Assembly (NCBI GenBank): GCA_910578885.1
Contig: CAJTSH010000013.1
Location: 1-64,000, forward strand
Length of the DNA: 64,000 nucleotides
From: an uncultured Lachnospiraceae bacterium
GTDB lineage: Bacteria > Bacillota > Clostridia > Lachnospirales > Lachnospiraceae
Direction: 5' to 3'
The notes under the pieces were generated by a model. That model had not been told where the DNA came from. It saw only the letters and a list, made by a program, of their open reading frames with translations, and did not search any database. Below are positions 32,092 through 40,630 of the stretch, in pieces. The position numbers and the translations under genes were made by a program. The first letter of the stretch is position 1. Each line of letters opens with the position of its first letter.

Positions 32092-34617
32092 AGAATCCGC
32101 CCCATTTCGAGTTTGCCTGCGGCAAAGCGGGGATTCTTGACCACTCTGCATACCGCATAGATATGCCTGTCCCAGACAGATGCCGCCGTCACCTGCCGGA
32201 ACCTGTTCGTTCATGTATACCTGAAAACCTTCTGCCTCAAGCCTTCTGATTGTCTCCTCCAGCAGAATCCGGTTCTGGAAAGTTCCGCCGCCAAGCGCAG
32301 CCTGCTTTTGCACCGAGTCCTCCCAGACTTCTGCTGCCAGACGGGAACATATTTCATGAACAAAATCCGCAACAGCCACGATAAATCCGCGGGCAAGCTC
32401 CTCCCTCGGCACGCCAAGACAAACTGCATCTATCATGTTTTGAAATAAATGCTCTGTATTCCCCAGCAAGCCCTCTGTGCATTCTATCTGAAGCGGATAT
32501 GCTTTCTTTGTTTTTGCAGCCAGATATTCCAGCTCTATAGGGGCTTCTCCTTCATATTCATTATAACCGCAGATGTCAAGCAATGCACTCACTGCATCGA
32601 AAAGCCTCCCCATCGAAGAAGAAACTACCGTATTGACACCGCAGGCAATCGCCGAATTTACCAGCCGGTAATGATCTCCATTCAGCCACGGCAGTTTTTC
32701 CCACCGCCCCTTTAGCTTTTGCTCAAACTCCGTTCCGAAGGAAGCGAAATACCCATAGAGAATGCTCTTCGTATTCCTTGCGCCCTCGTCTCCTCCTGGC
32801 ATGTGCACCGGAATCAGGTGTGCCATGCGCTTCATCCCGATTCCGTCCCAGAGCAGAAATTCGCTTCCCCAGATACTTCCGTCAGTTCCGTATCCGGTTC
32901 CGTCAAATGCTACGCACAGAACCTTCCCTTGCAGTCCATGCTCCGCGATCACGGAAGCGCCGTGGGCAAAATGATGCTGGAACTGAAAGACCTTTTTCTC
33001 CAACTGCCATTTCGCATGCATCCGCTCGGCCAATTTCACAGACATATACGCCGGATGCAGGTCGGATGCGGCATATTTCGGAGAAAATCCAAAAAGCCGC
33101 CGGATGCGCTCTGTTTCCCGCTCATACATTCTATAGCTCTCCTCATCCTGCAAATCCCCCAGATGCTGGCTTAAATACGCCCTTCCTCCTTCCGCAAAAC
33201 AAAAGCATGCTTTCAAATCCCCGCCTGCCGCAAATACCTCACCGGTATCTTTTTGCAGCTTCACAGGCTCCGGCACCATTCCCCTTGCTCTGCGGATGAC
33301 CTGCCGCCTTTTTGCCGCAATGCGCACAACCGAATCATCCAAAGGCGTCACGATTCTCCTCTCATGTTGTAAAACGCCGAGCGGAACGTCCACAAGCCGG
33401 GCTGCCTGCAGCATCCACGAGAGCATTTGCTCATTTTCCGTAATGATCAGCTCACCGGAACAGTTTGCACTGGTCATTACAAGCGGTCCAAGATTCTCCG
33501 CAAGCAGAATCTGAAGAGGATTGCAGGGCAGCATTGCGCCGATATCCGGGCTAAGACCGCAGACATTTTCTGCAAACTGCATAAGACCGCCGCAGTCTTT
33601 CGCATCTGCTACAGTTGTTTCTGCCGCAGCCCCTCCTTCCGTCTGCCCCTGGCACTCTTTTGCAGCAAGCAATACTATCGGTCTTGGAACCGACAGCAGC
33701 TGCTCTTCTTCCTGCAAGTCCACGCTGCAATACTGCCCGACCGATTCTATATCGGGAAACAATACCGCAAACGGCTTTTTCTCCCTCCCTTTCATCTGCC
33801 GCAGCGCCTCTACCGCAGAACTGCAATAGGGAGAACAGGCAAGATGAAAGCCCCCGATGTCCTTGACCGCAACGATCCCGCCGGACCGCAGGCACAGGGC
33901 TGCTCTTTTCTCCGCTTCTGCTTCCCGCAGCGCTGCCGTTTTCAGTTCTTCTGCCGCATCTTTTTCCTTCCCTTGTCTCTTTCCTGCTCCAATGCAAGTA
34001 TCCATACCTTCCGTTCCCCGGATTTCCACATAAGAAAGCGCAGGTCCGCAATCCGGACATGCAATCGTCTGGGCATGCCTGCGGACGTCTCCTTTTCTTT
34101 GATATTCTCCCTGACATTCCTCACAGAGTGCGAAATCCCGCATGGTAATCGACGGTCTGTCATATGGAATCCTCTCGAGGATACTGTAACGCGGACCACA
34201 AGAAGTACAACTGATGAACGGATAACGGTATCTTCGGTTCCGGCTGTCCAAAAGCTCTTTCCTGCAGCTCGGACAAGTCGGCAGATCCGGCGGAAGAAAC
34301 GGAACTTCCGTCTCTTCTGCCGCCGAAGCGCTCGCCTCAATTACGAACGCCTTTGCACCAGCCCGTGCAGTATCCGATTCCAAAACCGCATCCACCCGCG
34401 CGCCCTCCGGCTTTCGCTCCTTAAGCGCCAAAAGGAACTGTTCCACCTGACATTTCTTTCCCTCTGCCATTACGGTAACAATTCCCGCTGTATTTTTTAC
34501 CCATCCGGTAATCCCATATTCTTCTGCAAGCCCTGCGACAAAGGGGCGGTATCCGATTCCCTGTACCAGCCCCTTTATCACAATTTTTTTTGCCGTTTTC
34601 TCCTCTGCCGCTTCCAT
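32062..34617 (-). CDS. hypF: Carbamoyltransferase HypF
   Basis: The 851-residue enzyme makes carbamoyl-AMP from carbamoyl phosphate and passes the group to HypE. Domains in order are an acylphosphatase (residues ~8-95, V-Q-G-I-G-Y-R-P-F), two zinc fingers (CPSC, CTSC, CEEC, CPDC), a YrdC-like domain and a Kae1-like domain with QFQHHFAHGAS and VAFDGTGYG. Between the fingers and YrdC there is an extra charged stretch of about 35 residues (around G-K-R-Q-G-K-E-K-D-A-A-E-E) that the family normally lacks. The ATG at 34617 overlaps the hypA stop in TGATG. Confidence 0.94.
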   Translation of the reverse strand: MEAAEEKTAKKIVIKGLVQGIGYRPFVAGLAEEYGITGWVKNTAGIVTVMAEGKKCQVEQFLLALKERKPEGARVDAVLESDTARAGAKAFVIEASASAAEETEVPFLPPDLPTCPSCRKELLDSRNRRYRYPFISCTSCGPRYSILERIPYDRPSITMRDFALCEECQGEYQRKGDVRRHAQTIACPDCGPALSYVEIRGTEGMDTCIGAGKRQGKEKDAAEELKTAALREAEAEKRAALCLRSGGIVAVKDIGGFHLACSPYCSSAVEALRQMKGREKKPFAVLFPDIESVGQYCSVDLQEEEQLLSVPRPIVLLAAKECQGQTEGGAAAETTVADAKDCGGLMQFAENVCGLSPDIGAMLPCNPLQILLAENLGPLVMTSANCSGELIITENEQMLSWMLQAARLVDVPLGVLQHERRIVTPLDDSVVRIAAKRRQVIRRARGMVPEPVKLQKDTGEVFAAGGDLKACFCFAEGGRAYLSQHLGDLQDEESYRMYERETERIRRLFGFSPKYAASDLHPAYMSVKLAERMHAKWQLEKKVFQFQHHFAHGASVIAEHGLQGKVLCVAFDGTGYGTDGSIWGSEFLLWDGIGMKRMAHLIPVHMPGGDEGARNTKSILYGYFASFGTEFEQKLKGRWEKLPWLNGDHYRLVNSAIACGVNTVVSSSMGRLFDAVSALLDICGYNEYEGEAPIELEYLAAKTKKAYPLQIECTEGLLGNTEHLFQNMIDAVCLGVPREELARGFIVAVADFVHEICSRLAAEVWEDSVQKQAALGGGTFQNRILLEETIRRLEAEGFQVYMNEQVPAGDGGICLGQAYLCGMQSGQESPLCRRQTRNGADSVTVKPKAEL

Positions 34618-34961
34618 CACTGCTCACATTCCACACTTGTCAATTCCACCTCGTTTCCCGATTCGGTGGGATTGCCCTCCACGCCGCAGTCCGGACACTT
34701 ATAATCTAACAGCTTTTTCTCAAATAATTTCCCGCACTGCGGACATTTTAACATGGAACGGGTGACAGTAATCTGAAATTCGGCTCCCTCGCTTGCCGTT
34801 CCTGCTGCCGCCTCGTCAAAATAATTCTTTACGACTTCCGGTGAATAACCGGAGCTTTCGCCAAAGGTTACATGCAATGTCTTTACTTTTGCAGCTCCTT
34901 TTTCTGCCGCCTCTTTATTTGCCTTTTCCACCCATTCTACCGCTTTATGATATTCGTGCAT
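34617..34961 (-). CDS. hypA: Nickel chaperone HypA
   Basis: A 114-residue nickel-delivery protein. It starts M-H-E-Y-H-K-A-V, whose Met-His-Glu N-terminus forms the nickel site, and has two CxxC pairs (CPQC, CPDC) for structural zinc. I choose the ATG at 34961 because the MHE start is required and GGAGG lies six bases upstream; the frame goes on to 34973. HypA normally works with the GTPase HypB, which is absent from this operon. It joins the hydrogenase structural genes to the other hyp genes. Confidence 0.92.
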   Translation of the reverse strand: MHEYHKAVEWVEKANKEAAEKGAAKVKTLHVTFGESSGYSPEVVKNYFDEAAAGTASEGAEFQITVTRSMLKCPQCGKLFEKKLLDYKCPDCGVEGNPTESGNEVELTSVECEQ

Positions 34962-34976
34962 AATTTCCTCCATGTG

Positions 34977-35393
34977 CTATTCTGCCTTTGCGTCAGCCTC
35001 AGCCTTTACAGGCGCTTTTGCCGCCGCTGCCTGTCCTGCGTTTCCTTCCGCGGCAGGCTTCACCACGCTTGTCGTATGCTTCTTCTCCTCCGGCGCTGTA
35101 TAACCCGGTACAATGCTCAAACACTTCTTCGGACATTTTTCCACGCAGTACCCGCACTGGATACAGTCAAACCGGTTAATCGTCCATGCTCCCGTCCCAC
35201 GGTTTACCTGTATCGCTCCGGGCGGACAGCTCCGCATACACAGACCGCAGAAAATGCAGTCCTCAATCTGAATTTCAATATGTCCTCTGGTACGCTCCGG
35301 ATACTCTCTCGGCACTGCCGGATAGGAGGTAGTCACCGGTTTGGAGAACAGATTCCTTAGTACTGTCTTTGCTAATCCCATAAACTGTGCCAT
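34977..35393 (-). CDS. echF: Ech hydrogenase ferredoxin-like subunit
   Basis: A 138-residue electron-transfer subunit with two 4Fe-4S motifs: C46, C49, C52, C56 and C77, C80, C83, C87. It brings electrons from reduced ferredoxin to the small subunit. The last ~35 residues are an Ala/Lys-rich tail (A-A-A-A-K-A-P-V-K) that is flexible and not needed for cluster binding. GGAGG lies seven bases before the start. It is the last structural gene, 15 bases before hypA. Confidence 0.92.
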   Translation of the reverse strand: MAQFMGLAKTVLRNLFSKPVTTSYPAVPREYPERTRGHIEIQIEDCIFCGLCMRSCPPGAIQVNRGTGAWTINRFDCIQCGYCVEKCPKKCLSIVPGYTAPEEKKHTTSVVKPAAEGNAGQAAAAKAPVKAEADAKAE

Positions 35394-35404
35394 TTCTTTT
35401 CCTC

Positions 35405-36484
35405 CTATCGTTCCGTACAGCTGATGCAGGGGTCAATCGTAAGTATCAAAAGAGGAACGTCTGCAAACTGCGCTCCCTTAAGCGTCTGCAGCATCGCCGG
35501 GATATTTGCAAAGGTCGGCGTGCGCACGCGCATCCGATCCAAAAACTTCGTTCCGTTTGCCCTTACATAATAAAACGCTTCCCCGCGCGGCTGCTCTAAC
35601 CTCACGAAATATTCCCCGTCCGGATTTCCCTTTACCGGAACAGAAATCTCACCCTGCGGGATTTTTGCCGCTGCCTGACGGATAATTCCTATGGACTGGA
35701 AAATCTCTCCGATACGTACCTTGCAGCGGGCAAGACTGTCGCATTCTGTACTCGTTATGATTTCAAAATCAATATCTCCATACGCCGCATAACCGGTCTT
35801 GCGCATGTCCACTTCAATCCCGCTGGCACGCATCATAGGTCCCACCGCGCCCCTGCGGATGGCGTCGTCTTTTGTAATAATTCCAACGCCTTCCAGCCTG
35901 CTTTTTACCGTAAAATCATTTAAAAATACGGTCGTCGTCTCCTTCAGCTCTTTTTCCATGTCATCTAAAATAGAAACAAAACTCTTTAACATGTCAGAAG
36001 GCATATCCTTTAACACGCCGCCCACCTTATTTACGGAAAAGATGACGCGCCCTCCGGTAGAAATTTCGAACATATCAAGAATTTTCTCCCTCAGTCTCCA
36101 AGACTGCATGAACAGAGCTTCAAACCCAAAAGCGTCTGCTAAAAGTCCCAGCCACAGAAGATGGCTGTGGAGCCTTGACATTTCACACCAGATTGTCCGA
36201 AGATAATCTGCACGCCTCGGAACCTCCACCTGCATGATTTTCTCCAATGCATTACAGTACCCCATTCCGTGCATAAAGGAACAGATTCCGCAAATACGCT
36301 CCGTGACATAGACCATTTCATTAAAATCCTTTTTTGTCACAAGGCTTTCCAGCCCCCTGTGCACATATCCAATGGACGGAACCGCCTCTATGACAGTCTC
36401 ATCCTCTAAAACCAAATCCAGATGAATCGGCTCCGGCAAAACCGGATGCTGCGGTCCAAATGGTACAATGCTTCTCTTTGCCAT
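35405..36484 (-). CDS. echE: Ech [NiFe]-hydrogenase large subunit
   Basis: The 359-residue catalytic subunit. The Ni-Fe ligands are in RICGIC (C65, C68) and DPCISC (C353, C356). The protein ends three residues after the last ligand, C-T-E-R, so there is no C-terminal extension for a maturation endopeptidase to remove, and no such protease gene is present in the operon. Sequence class is group 4, related to complex I subunit NuoD. GGAGG lies eight bases upstream of the ATG. Confidence 0.94.
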   Translation of the reverse strand: MAKRSIVPFGPQHPVLPEPIHLDLVLEDETVIEAVPSIGYVHRGLESLVTKKDFNEMVYVTERICGICSFMHGMGYCNALEKIMQVEVPRRADYLRTIWCEMSRLHSHLLWLGLLADAFGFEALFMQSWRLREKILDMFEISTGGRVIFSVNKVGGVLKDMPSDMLKSFVSILDDMEKELKETTTVFLNDFTVKSRLEGVGIITKDDAIRRGAVGPMMRASGIEVDMRKTGYAAYGDIDFEIITSTECDSLARCKVRIGEIFQSIGIIRQAAAKIPQGEISVPVKGNPDGEYFVRLEQPRGEAFYYVRANGTKFLDRMRVRTPTFANIPAMLQTLKGAQFADVPLLILTIDPCISCTER

Positions 36485-36841
36485 CTACTTTTCCTCCTTT
36501 GCCAGGAATGGCGTCTCCTCATTGATTCGGTACAGCTTGCCATGATAGTCCACCTTCATATATTCCACCTTTAGCCCGAACAGCTCGCGCATTTCATTCT
36601 CATAGAGAATCGCCGCCTTATAGACACGTGAAATACTCGGTACAATCTCTTCCTTATCAACTACGAGACGATAATTTACCAATTCAAAATCCTTCGCAAA
36701 GGAATAGCTGACCTCATAGATTCCTTCCCGAAAGGTACAGCAGATCTGCGCCAGTCTCCAATAATCGTTTTTCTTCTCCATAATAATCGGAAGCAGCTCC
36801 ACCAGCTCTATTTTAACAATATTTGATCCTAAATCTTCCAT
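36485..36841 (-). CDS. echD: Ech hydrogenase NuoC-like subunit
   Basis: A 118-residue hydrophilic subunit of the NuoC / 30-kDa family. The end has Y-E-N-E-M-R-E-L-F-G-L-K-V-E-Y, a family signature where NuoC contacts the large subunit. The ATG overlaps the echC stop by one base (TGATG), so translation is coupled. Confidence 0.88.
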   Translation of the reverse strand: MEDLGSNIVKIELVELLPIIMEKKNDYWRLAQICCTFREGIYEVSYSFAKDFELVNYRLVVDKEEIVPSISRVYKAAILYENEMRELFGLKVEYMKVDYHGKLYRINEETPFLAKEEK

Positions 36842-37275
36842 CAGCGTTCTCCTTTTTCCTGCTCATGCTTTTTCTGGAACAATGCCACCGCTTTTACCAC
36901 TCCATCAATGATAGATTCCGGTCTCGCTGCACATCCGGGAACATAGATATCCACCGGAATTACGGTGTCAACACCGCCCTTGATATTGTAACACTCCTTA
37001 AAAATTCCTCCGGTACAGGCACAGGTTCCCACTGCAAGCACCACCTTGGGGCTTGGCATCTGTTCGTAGATCTGTCTTACCACGTCCTCATTCTGGCTGT
37101 TAATTCCCCCGGTAATCAGGAAAATATCCGCATGCATCGGATTTCCGGTATTCACCACCCCGAAACGCTCCACGTCATACACCGGCGTCGTACATGCCAG
37201 CACCTCAATATCGCAGCCATTGCAGCTTGATCCGTCATAGTGGAGAAGCCATGGCGATTTATGTATATTCTTCAT
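36841..37275 (-). CDS. echC: Ech hydrogenase small subunit
   Basis: The 144-residue small subunit (NuoB family) holding the 4Fe-4S cluster nearest the active site. Cluster ligands are in S-C-N-G-C-D-I-E (C18, C21), G-T-C-A-C-T-G-G and P-G-C-A-A-R-P-E. It lacks the extra ferredoxin-like domain of standard uptake hydrogenases, as expected for group 4. Confidence 0.94.
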   Translation of the reverse strand: MKNIHKSPWLLHYDGSSCNGCDIEVLACTTPVYDVERFGVVNTGNPMHADIFLITGGINSQNEDVVRQIYEQMPSPKVVLAVGTCACTGGIFKECYNIKGGVDTVIPVDIYVPGCAARPESIIDGVVKAVALFQKKHEQEKGER

Positions 37276-37285
37276 CTTAATCCTC

Positions 37286-38170
37286 CTATCTTCTCTGGAT
37301 CAATTCCAGTATCAAAAGATTCAAGCCGCCCGTAATCAATGTAACTCCCCATGCCAGCTTAAGCATCAGCTGCCATTTCACGCGGGCAGAGGTGTTGTCG
37401 ATCAAAATTTCCAGAAAAAATACTACTGCGACCGCAACAAGCGCCGCAAGATAACTGAGCGGGTTGGAATTGATGAAAAACAGAGCCACAACGCCGAGCA
37501 GAAATACATTTTCATACCATTCCGCAACCGTCGTAGTCGCATATTCGATACCCACCATCTCGGTAGTCACGCCTTTCACGACCTCCTGATGCGCATGATG
37601 CGTCGTGCTCAGGTCAAACGGCGATTTACGGAACTTAATGGTAAGTATGAACACAAACCCAACAAAAAATCCAGGCGCATATAAAATTGCCGGTATATCC
37701 GCCTTTACAATATCGAGCACCCGAAAGGTTCCCGTTGCAAGATAAAAGCCTACCGCCGTTAAAAGCTCCATCGGTTCATACGCCATCATCTGCACCATTT
37801 CACGGTGGGAACCGATGGTACTAAACGGCGAATGCGTGGAGGTAGACGCCAGAATCAGAAACATCGCAGCCGTAGACAGTGAGAAAAAGCACAGCAGCAT
37901 ATCACAGCCTCCGAAAAACAACGCTCCGGACAGCATCACGAAAAACAGATAAGACATAACCATCAGAAGCTGAAATTTATTGACGGCAAGAAGCTGCTTC
38001 TGCGTCAGCTTTGCCACATCATAAAACGGCTGTAAAATTCCCGGTCCCTTCCTTCCCTGCATCCTTGCGGACAATTTCCGGTCTATCCCGTCCAATAACC
38101 CGCCAATGAAAGGAGCCGCCACCAGAAATACAAACATCATCACAAAACGATTTAAATATTCTCCAAACAT
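37286..38170 (-). CDS. echB: Ech hydrogenase NuoH-like membrane subunit
   Basis: A 294-residue membrane protein of the NuoH/HycD family with about eight helices. The loops keep R-M-Q-G-R-K-G-P and the conserved P-F-D-L-S-T-T-H-H-A-H-Q-E segment next to the quinone-site equivalent. It couples the hydrophilic arm to the ion-pumping subunit. I start at the ATG at 38170, which overlaps the echA stop (TGATG) and follows GGAGG. Confidence 0.92.
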   Translation of the reverse strand: MFGEYLNRFVMMFVFLVAAPFIGGLLDGIDRKLSARMQGRKGPGILQPFYDVAKLTQKQLLAVNKFQLLMVMSYLFFVMLSGALFFGGCDMLLCFFSLSTAAMFLILASTSTHSPFSTIGSHREMVQMMAYEPMELLTAVGFYLATGTFRVLDIVKADIPAILYAPGFFVGFVFILTIKFRKSPFDLSTTHHAHQEVVKGVTTEMVGIEYATTTVAEWYENVFLLGVVALFFINSNPLSYLAALVAVAVVFFLEILIDNTSARVKWQLMLKLAWGVTLITGGLNLLILELIQRR

Positions 38171-40074
38171 CAGATCGCACCTCCAATAATCACGCACAGG
38201 AAAATCACCAGCATCAGCGTGCCAAACGCTACAGAAGGACGGAAAATCTTATCCTCGCCGAACCATTCCCCCATGTACCAATTGGATATCTGCAGCTCCT
38301 TTGCTTCTCCCTCAGAATCCACAAAGTTCTTATTATCTCCTGCGTTCGCGCCGCCCATGTAGACAATGACCGGCTGATCCTTCACCTTCCTCGTCAGCAA
38401 ATAGTTAATCGTAGGCACTACGAAAATCGCACAGACCATAATGACCATAATCGCAATATTACCCTCGGAAAGCACAGGGCTTGACACTCCATACATATCA
38501 AGCATCATTGGCTCTATGACATGCTTGGATACGATCGGGAATCCGACGCATAGCAAAATCAGGAAAACTGCATGGAAATACATGGAAATATATTCACTCG
38601 GCTGTGTCACATCCTCTCCGCGGCTCTCATGCAGTCCTAATATTTTTGCGAACCACTTCGTCCAGTAAAACATCGTGGTCGAGCTTCCGAATACGATAAA
38701 TAATACCATGAGGGTACTTGGTGCATTGACAAACGCACGAAGCGCCGCCCACTTGGATATCAACATTCCAAAAGGCGCAAGGAACATACCTGCAATCCCG
38801 ACCATCAGGACGAACGCAAGCTTCGGATAACGGACTGCAAGCCCCTGCATATCCTCAATGTCCCTGCTTCCAGTCGCATTCTCAATCGCTCCCACACACT
38901 GAAAGAGCATGGATTTCGATACCGCATGGAAAATAATCAAAAAGATTGCCGCCCACGATGTCTCCTCATAGCCGACTCCCGCACACGCCACAATCAGCCC
39001 CAGATTGGATATCGTAGAATATGCCAGCACCTTCTTGCCGTCACTCTGGGAAATTGCCAGAAGCGATGCTGCAAAGAAAGTAAACCCTCCGATAATATAG
39101 ACCATTTGTCCCACGCTATTTCCGTTTAAGGCAACGGACAGACGCACCAGAAGATAGACCCCCGCCTTCACCATTGTAGCGCTATGCAGCAATGCGGAAG
39201 ACGGCGTCGGCGCCACCATTGCCCCAAGCAGCCAGCCCGAAAACGGGAATTGCGCCGATTTTGTCAGGCAGGCAAACGCAAGCATGGCAATCGGAATTAA
39301 AAGTCCTGCATTTTTTCCGTTCTCAATGATATCATAAAGATTTACCGTCCCCTCTGCGTAAATGGCATAGACGATAGCAACAGCAATCGCAAGCCCGCCC
39401 AGCAAATTCATCCACAAAGCACGGAATGAATTATCTACCGCTTCTTTCGTGCCGGTATAGCCAATCAAAAGAAATGAGCAGACGCTGGTAATCTCCCAGA
39501 AGAAATACAGCCAGATAATATTCATAGAAGTCACCAGACCAAACATTGCCCCGTAAAACAGAAAAATCATCGCAAAAAAGAACCTTCTTCTGTCACGGAT
39601 ATCTTTATGGTGCTTATGATATCCGTGCATATATCCCACTGCATAGATGCCGATAGCAACGCCAATCACACCGATAATCAATATCATGATAAAACTCAGC
39701 CAATCCAGACGGATATGCGCCGTATGCTCCACCTTCGGTCCAAACAGCTCCACCCAGACGACCAATCCCGTCTGAATGACGGAAAGAAAGCTAATTACCG
39801 TCTTATGATGCTTCACAGACAGCCAGATAATAACAAACATAAGGATAAAATCCCCTGCCAGTATGATTTTGTCAAAAATCTCCGACGCCGGCAGATCAAA
39901 GATGAGCGTTGTCCCATCCTGAAACCATAGAACCGCCGTAATTACAGACAGCAGTAAAATAACTGCCCCTCCGGCGTAAATCACACATCCTCTGGCTTTT
40001 TCATTCGAAACCGCCAGCGGCAACAATGCCAGAAGAAAAGGCAGACATATGAGTACTGCAACCAAATTCTCCAT
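38170..40074 (-). CDS. echA: Ech hydrogenase NuoL-like ion-pumping subunit
   Basis: A 634-residue antiporter-like subunit with about 14-16 helices. Motifs of the proton_antipo_M family are present: FFWEITSVCSFLLIGY with the key Glu, and A-Q-F-P-F-S-G-W-L-L-G-A-M with the Lys in L-T-K-S-A-Q-F. It probably moves H+ or Na+ out when ferredoxin is oxidised. First gene of the Ech-hyp operon. The ATG at 40074 follows GGAGG by ten bases; a TTG at 40080 sits only four bases from it. Confidence 0.92.
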   Translation of the reverse strand: MENLVAVLICLPFLLALLPLAVSNEKARGCVIYAGGAVILLLSVITAVLWFQDGTTLIFDLPASEIFDKIILAGDFILMFVIIWLSVKHHKTVISFLSVIQTGLVVWVELFGPKVEHTAHIRLDWLSFIMILIIGVIGVAIGIYAVGYMHGYHKHHKDIRDRRRFFFAMIFLFYGAMFGLVTSMNIIWLYFFWEITSVCSFLLIGYTGTKEAVDNSFRALWMNLLGGLAIAVAIVYAIYAEGTVNLYDIIENGKNAGLLIPIAMLAFACLTKSAQFPFSGWLLGAMVAPTPSSALLHSATMVKAGVYLLVRLSVALNGNSVGQMVYIIGGFTFFAASLLAISQSDGKKVLAYSTISNLGLIVACAGVGYEETSWAAIFLIIFHAVSKSMLFQCVGAIENATGSRDIEDMQGLAVRYPKLAFVLMVGIAGMFLAPFGMLISKWAALRAFVNAPSTLMVLFIVFGSSTTMFYWTKWFAKILGLHESRGEDVTQPSEYISMYFHAVFLILLCVGFPIVSKHVIEPMMLDMYGVSSPVLSEGNIAIMVIMVCAIFVVPTINYLLTRKVKDQPVIVYMGGANAGDNKNFVDSEGEAKELQISNWYMGEWFGEDKIFRPSVAFGTLMLVIFLCVIIGGAI

Positions 40075-40113
40075 TTTCAAATAACCTCCTACACTCCATT
40101 TTTCCCCTATTAT

Positions 40114-40142
40114 GTTATAACACTTTCGTTTTGATTTGTTAA
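40114..40142 (-). promoter_or_regulatory. Promoter of the ech-hyp operon
   Basis: On the minus strand TTAACA (40142-40137), a 17-base spacer and TATAAC (40119-40114) lie about 40 bases before echA. No GTTAG-type palindrome is at this promoter. It is divergent from the DUF2325 promoter. Confidence 0.5.
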
Positions 40143-40202
40143 CTAAAATTTGACGGAATTCGATTTATTTTTTCTGTTAAGAAATGGAAACTGCATTTTG
40201 TA

Positions 40203-40258
40203 TTGACAAACCCTTATTCGTTAGGTAGAATAAACATTAGTTAGTATTATCTAACGAA
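40203..40258 (+). promoter_or_regulatory. DUF2325 promoter with operator (site 3)
   Basis: TTGACA (40203-40208), a 17-base spacer and TAGAAT (40226-40231) are near consensus. Nine bases after the -10 lies GTTAG-TATTAT-CTAAC (40240-40255), the same palindrome as at the feo promoter. A further half-site, TTCGTTAG (40218-40224 region), overlaps the spacer and mirrors CTAACGAA (40251-40258), so two dimers might bind. Confidence 0.7.
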
Positions 40259-40268
40259 AGGAGAAATC

Positions 40269-40550
40269 ATGAGCGTAGTAATTATCGGAGGGCATGACCG
40301 CATGGTCTGCCAATATAAAAAAATTTGTAAGGAACATAACTGCAAAGCAAAAGTTTTCACACAGATGCCGGCGAAGCTTGATAAGCAGATTGGAAGTCCG
40401 GATTTAATCGTGCTGTTTACCAATACAGTTTCCCATAAGATGGTGAAATGTGCCGTGGAAGAAGCCGAAAAGAGAAATGCCGACGTAGTCAGAAGCCATA
40501 CCAGCAGCGCCAGTGCGCTGTTGGAGATATTGCAGGAGAAGTGCGTATGA
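40269..40550 (+). CDS. DUF2325 protein
   Basis: A 93-residue protein: V-V-I-I-G-G-H-D-R-M, then a middle section ending in F-T-N-T-V-S-H-K-M-V-K-C, matching DUF2325. It resembles a small Rossmann-like fold with conserved Cys and His residues. Members are often next to feo genes or metal regulators in Clostridia; function is unknown. The operator at its promoter, shared with feo, predicts control by a metal-dependent repressor. AAAGGAG lies seven bases before the ATG. Confidence 0.82.
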   Translation: MSVVIIGGHDRMVCQYKKICKEHNCKAKVFTQMPAKLDKQIGSPDLIVLFTNTVSHKMVKCAVEEAEKRNADVVRSHTSSASALLEILQEKCV

Positions 40551-40630
40551 AGAAAGGAGATGTCGGGAAGATTTTCGCTCAAACAGCAAAACACCGACAT
40601 TTATTGTCCGCATTTATCTTACATGCTGCT

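Noticed and set aside
33427..34704. A 425-codon open frame on the plus strand
   Set aside because: It is antisense to hypF, whose motifs are unmistakable. The plus-strand translation is Cys/Arg/His-rich with no recognisable domain or ribosome site.
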